A stretch of DNA of 64,000 nucleotides from assembly GCF_014192275.1 (NCBI RefSeq), contig NZ_JACHXR010000007.1, forward strand, positions 116,344 through 180,343, given 5' to 3'. This document shows, one piece after another, positions 48,317 through 55,545 of this stretch. Position numbers and translations under genes: made by a program. The notes beneath the pieces are model-generated. The model ran no database searches. It was not told the DNA's origin and saw only the letters and a list, made by a program, of their open reading frames with translations. Positions within the stretch are counted from its first letter, which is position 1, and the number at the start of each line of letters is the position of its first letter. The stretch comes from Halomonas stenophila (GTDB lineage: Bacteria > Pseudomonadota > Gammaproteobacteria > Pseudomonadales > Halomonadaceae).

Positions 48317-50344
48317 ATGCGCATCGTCGACGAGTTTCCCCGCCGGGTCCGGGAAGAGGAGACCTGGATCCCCATGGCGGACGGCACGCGACTGGCGGCT
48401 CGGATCTGGCGTCCGGTGGACGCCGAGCATCACCCCGTGCCGGCGATCCTCGAGTACCTGCCCTATCGCAAGCGCGACCTGACCGCCGCCCGCGACGTCC
48501 AGAGCCACCCCTACTGGGCCGGGCACGGCTATGCCGGGGTGCGGGTCGACATCCGCGGCACCGGCGAGTCGGACGGCGTGCTCACCGACGAATACCTGCC
48601 CCAGGAGCTGGCCGACGGCGTGGCGGTGCTAGATTGGCTGGCCGACCAGCCCTGGTGCACCGGCGAGGTGGGCATGGTGGGGATCTCCTGGGGCGGCTTC
48701 AACGGCCTGCAGATCGCCGCCCTGCAGCCGCCCCAGCTCAAGGCGGTGATCACCCTGTGCTCCACCGATGACCGCTACGCCGACGATATCCACCACATGG
48801 GCGGCTGCCTGCTCGGCGACAACCTGTCCTGGGCCTCGACCATGTTCGACGGCAACACCTGCCCGCCCGACCCCGAACTGGTGGGCGAGGGCTGGCGCGA
48901 GATGTGGCACAAGCGCCTCGACGGCAGCGGCCTGTGGCTGGCGCGCTGGCTCGAGCACCAGCGGCGCGACGACTACTGGAAGCATGGCTCGGTGTGCGAG
49001 GATTTCGCGGCGATCCGCTGTCCGGTCTACGCCATCAGCGGCTGGGCCGACGGCTACTGCAATGCCGTCTTCCGGCTGCTCGAGGGCCTGTCGGTGCCGC
49101 GCAAGGGACTGGTCGGGCCCTGGGCCCACAAGTATCCCCACCTGGGCGTGCCCGGGCCGGCCATCGGCTTCCTCCAGGACTCGCTGCGCTGGTGGGACCA
49201 CTGGCTCAAGGGCGAGGACACCGGGATCATGGACGAGCCCATGCTGCGCGTGTGGATTCAGGAGTCGGTGCCGCCCTCGGCCCGCTACGAGGTGCGTCCG
49301 GGGCGCTGGATCAGCGAGCCGAGCTGGCCCTCGCCGAACATCCTGCCCAGCTCCTTCCGCCTCACCGTGGGGCATGACCTGCTGCCCGAGGCCGATGGCG
49401 TCGACGACGAGGCGGCGCTGACGGTGCGCTCGTCGCTGTCGGTGGGGCTCTTCGCCGGCAAGTGGTGCTCCTACAACGCGCCGCCCGACCTGCCCCATGA
49501 CCAGCGCGACGAGGACGGCGGCTGCCTGATCTTCCAGACGCCGCGCCTCGAGGCGCCGCTGGAGATCTGTGGCCAGCCGAGGGTCGAGCTGGCACTCGAG
49601 GCCGACCAGCCGGTGGCCATGGTGGCACTGCGGCTCACCGACATCGCCGAGGACGACAAGGCCACCCGGGTCTCCTACGGGCTGCTCAACCTCACCCACC
49701 GGGACAGCGACGAGTTCCCCGAGCCGCTGGTGCCGGGCGAGCGCTATCGCGTGACGGTGTCGCTGAAGCATATCGCCCAGCAGTTCCCGGCGGGCCATGC
49801 CATCCGCCTGTCGGTGTCCACCAGCTACTGGCCGCTGGCGTGGCCGGCACCCCGGCCGGTGCGGCTTACCGTGATTCCCGGGCTCAGCCGGCTGATCCTG
49901 CCGGTCCGGGCCCCGCGTCCGGCGGAGGAGGCCGCCCTGCCGGCCTTCGGCGAGCCCGAGGGCGCGCCGCCGATCGCCAAGACCCTGATCCAGCCGACCC
50001 AGGAGAGCTGGTGCGTGATCCGTGACCTGGCCAACGACAAGACGACCCTCGAGGTGATCAACGACGAGGGCCGCTATCGCCTCGACGATATCGACCTGGA
50101 GATCGCCGCCCGGGTCACCGAGCGCTACAGCTATTCCTATGGCAGCTACGACAGCGTCAGCGCCTGGACAGAGTGGGAGCGCAGCTTCCGCCGCGGCGAC
50201 TGGGAGGTGCGTACCCTGACCCGCACCCTGATGACCAGCGACGAGGAGAGCTTCCGGCTGCGCGCCACCCTGGACGCCTGGGAGGGCGAGACGCGGATCT
50301 ACGCGCGCACCTGGGACGAGACGATTCCCCGGGATCTGGTGTAG
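48317..50344 (+). CDS. CocE/NonD-family hydrolase (X-Pro dipeptidyl-peptidase S15-like)
   Basis: This 675-residue protein has an alpha/beta-hydrolase domain with the nucleophile motif GISWGGFNGLQ and the preceding DIRGTGESDG. A C-terminal jelly-roll domain (PADRVELALEAD-like strands, GHAIRLSVSTSYWP) is typical of cocaine esterase and glutaryl-7-ACA acylase. It should hydrolyse an ester or amide. No signal peptide is seen, so it acts in the cytoplasm. It is paired with the ATP-grasp gene just upstream. Confidence 0.87.
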   Translation: MRIVDEFPRRVREEETWIPMADGTRLAARIWRPVDAEHHPVPAILEYLPYRKRDLTAARDVQSHPYWAGHGYAGVRVDIRGTGESDGVLTDEYLPQELADGVAVLDWLADQPWCTGEVGMVGISWGGFNGLQIAALQPPQLKAVITLCSTDDRYADDIHHMGGCLLGDNLSWASTMFDGNTCPPDPELVGEGWREMWHKRLDGSGLWLARWLEHQRRDDYWKHGSVCEDFAAIRCPVYAISGWADGYCNAVFRLLEGLSVPRKGLVGPWAHKYPHLGVPGPAIGFLQDSLRWWDHWLKGEDTGIMDEPMLRVWIQESVPPSARYEVRPGRWISEPSWPSPNILPSSFRLTVGHDLLPEADGVDDEAALTVRSSLSVGLFAGKWCSYNAPPDLPHDQRDEDGGCLIFQTPRLEAPLEICGQPRVELALEADQPVAMVALRLTDIAEDDKATRVSYGLLNLTHRDSDEFPEPLVPGERYRVTVSLKHIAQQFPAGHAIRLSVSTSYWPLAWPAPRPVRLTVIPGLSRLILPVRAPRPAEEAALPAFGEPEGAPPIAKTLIQPTQESWCVIRDLANDKTTLEVINDEGRYRLDDIDLEIAARVTERYSYSYGSYDSVSAWTEWERSFRRGDWEVRTLTRTLMTSDEESFRLRATLDAWEGETRIYARTWDETIPRDLV

Positions 50345-50368
50345 CAGGGCCATCGCTGCTGGCTGTAG

Positions 50369-50483
50369 CGAGGGGCGCCGGGGACAGGTCGGAGAGGGGG
50401 GGGGCTATTCCAGGGATGGAATCGGTAGCGCCCAGGGAAGGGTTCACAGCGCCCCCTGGTTGACCTGTCGCCGGATCAGCCCC
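50369..50483. repeat. intergenic repeat element, copy B (long form)
   Basis: Its ends match copy A (33112-33171): 23 identical bases at 50369-50391 and 20 of 22 at 50462-50483. The 70 bases between hold further palindromes, for example attcca-ggga-tggaat near 50407-50422 and an arm pair around ccaggg / ccctgg. It lies 25 bases after the CocE-like gene and could act as a transcript-end structure. Confidence 0.7.
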
Positions 50484-50586
50484 GAGTACACGGCTAACCG
50501 TGAAAGCCTTGGCTGGTGCAGGAAGGCGATGGTCGAGTAGGGCGACGGCCTGCTATCTTGGCCTCCTTTCTCGACGGGGATGCCCC

Positions 50587-51954
50587 ATGAGCGTGATGAC
50601 CGCCGGCGCGACGCCCCAGACCTGGGCCTCGCGCAAGGAAATCTTCGGCTGGGCGATGTTCGACTTCGCCAACCAGGCCTATACCCTGCTGATCATCACC
50701 GTGGTGTTCGGCGAACTGTTCACCACGGTGATCGTCGGCGACCGCGGCGACGGCTATCGGCTGGCCAACTTGCTGTGGAGCCTGGCGCTGGCGGTGAGCT
50801 ACCTACTGGTGGTGGTCACCGGCCCCCTGTGCGGCGCGGTGATGGACTACCAGGCCGCCAAGAAGCGTTTCCTGTTCGTCAGCTACCTGGCCACCGTGGC
50901 GGCCACGGCGCTGCTCTACTTCGTGGCCCCCGGCTACGTGTGGCTGGGGCTCATCCTGATCGTGGTGTCGAACTACGCCTACTCCATGGGCGAGTCCTTC
51001 ATCGCCGCCTTCCTGCCCGACCTGGGGCCGCCGGAGGCGCTGGGTCGCATCTCCGGCTTCGGCTGGGCGCTGGGCTATGTGGGCGGGCTGTTCGCCGCCG
51101 GCTTCACCCTGGTGGTGCTGGGCGAGGCCAGCGCCGAGAACTTCGAGCGCATCCGCTGGGTCGGGCCCTTCGCCGCGGCCTTCTTCCTGGTCACCGCCAT
51201 CCCCACCTTCCTGTGGGTCCGGGAGCGCGGCACCCCGCAGCCGCCGGGCAAGGCCTACCGGGAGATCGCCTGGGAGCGGGTCTCGACGACCCTGCACGAG
51301 CTCCGGCGCTTCCGTGACCTGGCCACCTTCCTGGTCTCGCTGCTGTTCTCCATGGCCGGCATCTACATCATCATCGCCTTCGCCTTCATCTACGGCGCCC
51401 AGGTGATCGGCTGGGACGAGTCGATCCGCAACATCATGTTCATCATCGTGCAGATCACCGCGGCCATCGGCGCCCTGGGCTTCGGCTTCATCCAGGATCG
51501 CATCGGCACCCGGCTCACCTACCTGATCACCCTGGCGCTGTGGGTGGCGGCGATCCTGGCCATCTGGGCCACGCCCGAGCTCACCGCCTGGCTCAACGCC
51601 GGCCTGGGGCTCGGCTGGGAGGCCCAGCACCTCTTCCTGGTGGTGGGCTGCCTGGCGGGGCTCAGCCTGGGCTCCAGTCAGTCCGCCAGCCGGACCCTGG
51701 TGGGGCTGTTCTCCCCGCAGCGCAAGGCCGCCGAGTTCTTCGGCTTCTGGGGCCTGGCCAACAAGCTGGCCGGAGTGGGCGGCATCATCGGGCTGGGCCT
51801 GCTGCAGTCGGTGGTCGGGCTGAAGGCCTCCATCCTGCTCTGCGCCGCGCTGTTCATCGTCGCCATCCTGATCTGCCTGGGCGTCGACCAGGCCCGCGGC
51901 CAGCAGGCCGCGAGGGACTGGGAGGCGCGCAACGGCGCCTCGCCCTCACCCTAG
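50587..51954 (+). CDS. UMF1-type MFS transporter (Atg22-like)
   Basis: This 455-residue membrane protein has about 12 helices. The N-terminal WAMFDFANQAYTLLIITVVF is the hallmark of the UMF1/Atg22-like group, and LSLGSSQSASRTLVGLFSP and AEFFGFWGLANKLAGVGGI are conserved in its second half. Substrates of the bacterial members are not established. The ATG at 50587 is chosen because upstream codons lie beyond the intergenic repeat and look non-coding. Its stop overlaps that of a minus-strand remnant. Confidence 0.88.
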   Translation: MSVMTAGATPQTWASRKEIFGWAMFDFANQAYTLLIITVVFGELFTTVIVGDRGDGYRLANLLWSLALAVSYLLVVVTGPLCGAVMDYQAAKKRFLFVSYLATVAATALLYFVAPGYVWLGLILIVVSNYAYSMGESFIAAFLPDLGPPEALGRISGFGWALGYVGGLFAAGFTLVVLGEASAENFERIRWVGPFAAAFFLVTAIPTFLWVRERGTPQPPGKAYREIAWERVSTTLHELRRFRDLATFLVSLLFSMAGIYIIIAFAFIYGAQVIGWDESIRNIMFIIVQITAAIGALGFGFIQDRIGTRLTYLITLALWVAAILAIWATPELTAWLNAGLGLGWEAQHLFLVVGCLAGLSLGSSQSASRTLVGLFSPQRKAAEFFGFWGLANKLAGVGGIIGLGLLQSVVGLKASILLCAALFIVAILICLGVDQARGQQAARDWEARNGASPSP

Positions 51955-52130
51955 GCGGGGCGCGTCAGGGCGAAGCGGTCGGTGGTGCGGCTGTAGCCGG
52001 CGCCGGCCTGGCGGCCGATGGGGCGCAGGGTCCCGATATCCAGGTGGCGGCCGTCCCGGACCGCGGTGTCGGCATGGATCACCGTTACCTCGGCGAGCAC
52101 CAGGGTGACGGCGTCGAGGCCGTCGACGAA
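51951..52130 (-). pseudogene. 3' remnant of a flavin reductase-domain gene
   Basis: On the minus strand about 58 residues (VTLVLAEVTVIHADTAVRDG, then RHLDIGTLRPIGRQAGAGYS and FALTRP) match the C-terminal end of flavin reductase-like FMN-binding proteins, where a strand ending in H-x-D is followed by L-x-P-L/I-x-R. Nothing upstream continues the domain: the frame stays open but runs antisense to the retropepsin gene without family features. The 5' part has evidently been lost. The stop shares the bases CTAG with the stop of the UMF1 gene. Confidence 0.6.
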
Positions 52131-52193
52131 GAGGGGGGGCAGGCGCGGGCGTCCAGTGGCATCATGCCAAAGGGGACGCGGCGAGGAAGGCGA

Positions 52194-52721
52194 ATGGGCG
52201 ATGAGCGACACGGGGTGAGGCGCACCGGGCTCGGCATGATGCTGGTGTTCTGGGTGCTGTTCATCGGCCTCGGCAGCTGGTGGCTGCAGGGCGTGCTGAT
52301 GCGTCGCGAGAATCCCAACGCCCACCTGGTCGATGCCGTGGCCGGCGATACCCTCATCCTGGAGCGCAATGTCTCGGGCCACTTCGTGGCCACCGGGCGC
52401 ATCAACGGCGAGCCGGTGCCCATGCTCCTCGATACCGGGGCCACCTACGTGGCCGTGCCCGCCGGTCTGGCCGACCGGCTGGGCCTGAGCCCCGAGGGCT
52501 CGGCCTGGTTCTCCACGGCCAACGGCCGGGTGCGCGGCCAGCTCACCACCCTCGACGAGATCAGCCTCGGCGGCTTCACCGCCCGCCGGGTGCGCGGCTC
52601 CATCAGCCCCGGTCTCGATGAGGGCGTGGTGCTGCTGGGCATGAGCTTCCTGGGCCGCTTCGAACTCCAGATGAGTGGCGAGATCCTGACCCTTCGCTTG
52701 CCGCAGAAGGACAAGGATTGA
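52194..52721 (+). CDS. membrane-anchored retropepsin-like aspartic protease
   Basis: This 175-residue protein has one N-terminal membrane helix (LGMMLVFWVLFIGLGSWWLQ) and a single aspartic protease domain with the catalytic MLLDTGATYVAVP, the flap region after it and GVVLLGMSFLGRFELQ near the end. This is the bacterial clan AA family that works as a dimer, probably in the periplasm. The start is set by gaggaagg. Its 5' flank carries the flavin reductase remnant on the opposite strand. Confidence 0.85.
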   Translation: MGDERHGVRRTGLGMMLVFWVLFIGLGSWWLQGVLMRRENPNAHLVDAVAGDTLILERNVSGHFVATGRINGEPVPMLLDTGATYVAVPAGLADRLGLSPEGSAWFSTANGRVRGQLTTLDEISLGGFTARRVRGSISPGLDEGVVLLGMSFLGRFELQMSGEILTLRLPQKDKD

Positions 52722-52780
52722 GAGCCGGACCGCGCGGTGGCTGAGGCCATCTTCCCTGTCTCGCGAAAAGGAGTCCCGAC

Positions 52781-53824
52781 ATGTCATGGATCGATGAGCT
52801 CGGCCTGCGCTGGCCGATCCTTCAGGCCCCCATGGCCGGCGCCCAGGGCGTCGAGCTTGCGGCCGCCATCGCCGAGGCCGGGGGGCTCGGTGCTCTGCCG
52901 GCCGCGATGCTCGGACCGCAGGCGCTGGAGGCGGCCTTGCATGACTACCGCGGCCGCACCTCGCGGCCCCTCAACGTCAATGCCTTCTGCCACCGTCTGC
53001 CGGTCCCCGATCCCGAGGCACTGCAGCGCTGGCAGGCCGCGCTCGCGCCCTACTATGCGGAGTACGAACTGGAGGCGCCCGAGCCACCGGCCGGCCCCGG
53101 GCGGCGGCCCTTCGACGATGCGGCCTGCGAGGTGCTGGAAGCTCATCGCCCCGCGGTGGTGAGCTTCCATTTCGGACTGCCGGCGCCCGAACTGCTGGCA
53201 CGGGTCAAGGCCTGGGGGGCGCGAGTGCTATCCACCGCCACCACCGTGGAGGAAGCCCGCTGGCTGGCGGCCCATGGCGCCGATGCGATCATCGCCCAGG
53301 GCCTGGAAGCCGGCGGCCACCGGGGCATCTTCCTGAGCGATGACCTCACCACCCAGGTCGGCACCCTGGCGTTGCTGCCCCAGGTGGTCGAGGCCATCGA
53401 CGTGCCGGTGATCGCCGCCGGCGGCATCGCCGGCCCCCGCAGCGTGGCGGCGGCGTTGGCCCTGGGCGCCTCGGCGGTGCAGGTGGGCACGGCCTTCCTG
53501 GCGTGCCCGGAGAGCACCATCGGCGAGCTTCATCGGCAGGCCCTGACATCGGGCGAAGCCCGTCATACCGCCCTGACCAACCTCTACAGTGGCCGCCCGG
53601 CCCGCGGCATCATCACCCGGCTGATGCGCGAGCTTGGTCCCCTGAGCGCGCTCGCGCCGCCCTTCCCCCTGGCCACGGCGGCCGTCGCGCCGCTGAGGGC
53701 CGCCGCCGAGGCCGCCGGGTGCAGCGACTTCTCGCCGCTCTGGGCGGGGCAGGACTCCAGCGGTTGCCGTGCGGTGCCGGCGGCCGAGCAACTGCGTTGG
53801 CTGGCGGGGCAGGGAGCCCTCTGA
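52781..53824 (+). CDS. nitronate monooxygenase-like FMN enzyme
   Basis: This 347-residue TIM-barrel flavoprotein of the nitronate monooxygenase/2-nitropropane dioxygenase family has PILQAPMAGAQGVELAAA at the N-terminus, IAQGLEAGGHRG with the catalytic-region histidine, PVIAAGGIAGPRSVAAAL for FMN phosphate, and ALGASAVQVGTAFLACPES. It oxidises nitronates such as propionate 3-nitronate or acts as a related oxidoreductase. A good ggag-like site precedes the ATG. It stands 33 bases before the nuclease gene. Confidence 0.87.
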   Translation: MSWIDELGLRWPILQAPMAGAQGVELAAAIAEAGGLGALPAAMLGPQALEAALHDYRGRTSRPLNVNAFCHRLPVPDPEALQRWQAALAPYYAEYELEAPEPPAGPGRRPFDDAACEVLEAHRPAVVSFHFGLPAPELLARVKAWGARVLSTATTVEEARWLAAHGADAIIAQGLEAGGHRGIFLSDDLTTQVGTLALLPQVVEAIDVPVIAAGGIAGPRSVAAALALGASAVQVGTAFLACPESTIGELHRQALTSGEARHTALTNLYSGRPARGIITRLMRELGPLSALAPPFPLATAAVAPLRAAAEAAGCSDFSPLWAGQDSSGCRAVPAAEQLRWLAGQGAL

Positions 53825-53856
53825 CGACGTGGGCGGCGGGCTGATATCATGGATGC

Positions 53857-55545
53857 ATGAACAGTATCACGTCAGCCGCCCGCGTCACGGCCTCCCTGGA
53901 CGATCCCTTCTACTACCTGGCCAACTTCCAGTTCGTCCTGGACTGGGTGGGCGAGCGCCACGGCGACCTGCTGAACGACGCCGAGCGGGCCTTCCTCGAC
54001 GCCTTCCCGCGCCTGCCCCGGGCCTCCCGGGCGCTGCTGGTGCGCATGGTGATGCGCAAGGGCGAGCACTTCCGGACCTCCCGGCTGGCCTACCCCGAGA
54101 TCGGTGATACTGCCGGCGCCCTGGCGCCGCTGGTGGCGGCCGGCTGGGTGGACGCCGACCCGCCGCTGTCCCTCGACGAGCTGTTCCGCCAGCTGCGCCT
54201 GCCCGAGCTGCGCCAGGCCCTGGCCGGGGAGATCGCCGCTGCTGGCCTTTCCGCCGGCAGTGCCAAGGCCGCCCTGCAGGCGGCACTGGCGCCGCGGCTG
54301 CCTCGGCCACGGCGTCTCGTCGACTGGTGGCCCGAGGCGCCCGACGCGGTGGTGCGCCTGGAGGTCATGGCGCTCTGCGACCGCCTGCGACTGATGTTCT
54401 TCGGCAACCTGCGCCAGGACTGGGCGGAGTTCGTGCTCGCCGAGCTCGGCCTGCAGCGCTTCGAGACGGTGCCCTTCGCCGCGGATGCCCGGGCCTTCCT
54501 GTGCCGGGACGAGGTCGACGCCTACCTGGCCCTGCACCGGCTGCGCGAGCGCCTCGACGACGGCGAGTGCCCGCTGGCCCTGGCCGCCGAGGTGCCGGAG
54601 CGTCCCGACAACCCCTGGCTGGCCGCCCGTCGCGCCCGGCTGCTGTGGCACCTGGGCCGCGAGGCGGAACGCCGGGGCGAGGAGGCGACGGCGCTGGGTT
54701 GCTACGCCGAGGCCGGCGTCGGCGAGGCGCGCATCCGCCGCTGGCGGCTGCTCGAGCGGCGCGGCGAGCATGCCCTGGCCCTGCAGCTGGTCGAGGCGGC
54801 CGAGGGGGAGGACGCCCTCGGCGAGCCGGAGGCGCAGGCCCTGGCGCGTCTGCGCCCGCGGCTGTGCCGCAAGCTGGGACGGCCACTTCCGCCCGGGGCG
54901 CCGGAGCCCCGCCCCGCGCGGCTGGACCTGCGGCTGGCGCCGGAACCCGGCGGCGTCGAGCGGGCCGTGGCCGAGCATCTGGGGCGCGACGCGGCGCCGG
55001 TGCACTATGTCGAGAACACCCTGATCACCGGGCTCTTCGGCCTGCTCTGCTGGGAGGCGATCTTCGCGCCGCTGCCCGGGGCCTTCTTCCATCCCTTCCA
55101 CAACGGGCCGGCGGACCTCGGCCGCGAGGACTTCGTGGCCCGGCGTCGCGCCCACTTCGACGCCTGCCTGGCCGAACTCGATGACGGCCGGTACCGCGAC
55201 ACCATTCGGGCCCGCTGGCAGGCCAAGCAGGGCCTGGCCTCGCCCTTCGTGCACTGGGAGGCGCTGTCCGAGCCGTTGCTCGAGCAGGCGCTGGCCTGCC
55301 TGCCGGCCGCCCACCTGCGGGCCTGCTTCGAGCGACTGCTGGCCGACCCCCGGGCCAACCGCGCCGGCCTGCCGGACCTGATCCAGTTCTTCCCGCTGGC
55401 CGGGCCCGACGCCCCCCGCTACCGGCTGATCGAGGTCAAGGGGCCGGGAGACCGGCTGCAGGACAACCAGCGCCGCTGGCTGGCCTTCTTCCATGCCCAC
55501 GACATCCCGGTGGCGGTGTGCCATGTCGCCTGGGAGACCCCATGA
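53857..55545 (+). CDS. FAN1-like structure-specific nuclease (VRR-NUC)
   Basis: At 562 residues this is close to the bacterial FAN1 of Pseudomonas. It has an N-terminal DNA-binding region (FYYLANFQFVLDWVGERHGD), a helical TPR-like middle and a C-terminal VRR-NUC domain. The nuclease residues are Asp507 (GLPDL), Glu526 and Lys528 (LIEVKGPGDRL) and Gln538; an upstream glutamate in FGLLCWEAIF completes the site. FAN1 trims DNA at interstrand cross-links. It overlaps the next gene by four bases (ATGA), which implies joint function. Confidence 0.9.
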   Translation: MNSITSAARVTASLDDPFYYLANFQFVLDWVGERHGDLLNDAERAFLDAFPRLPRASRALLVRMVMRKGEHFRTSRLAYPEIGDTAGALAPLVAAGWVDADPPLSLDELFRQLRLPELRQALAGEIAAAGLSAGSAKAALQAALAPRLPRPRRLVDWWPEAPDAVVRLEVMALCDRLRLMFFGNLRQDWAEFVLAELGLQRFETVPFAADARAFLCRDEVDAYLALHRLRERLDDGECPLALAAEVPERPDNPWLAARRARLLWHLGREAERRGEEATALGCYAEAGVGEARIRRWRLLERRGEHALALQLVEAAEGEDALGEPEAQALARLRPRLCRKLGRPLPPGAPEPRPARLDLRLAPEPGGVERAVAEHLGRDAAPVHYVENTLITGLFGLLCWEAIFAPLPGAFFHPFHNGPADLGREDFVARRRAHFDACLAELDDGRYRDTIRARWQAKQGLASPFVHWEALSEPLLEQALACLPAAHLRACFERLLADPRANRAGLPDLIQFFPLAGPDAPRYRLIEVKGPGDRLQDNQRRWLAFFHAHDIPVAVCHVAWETP

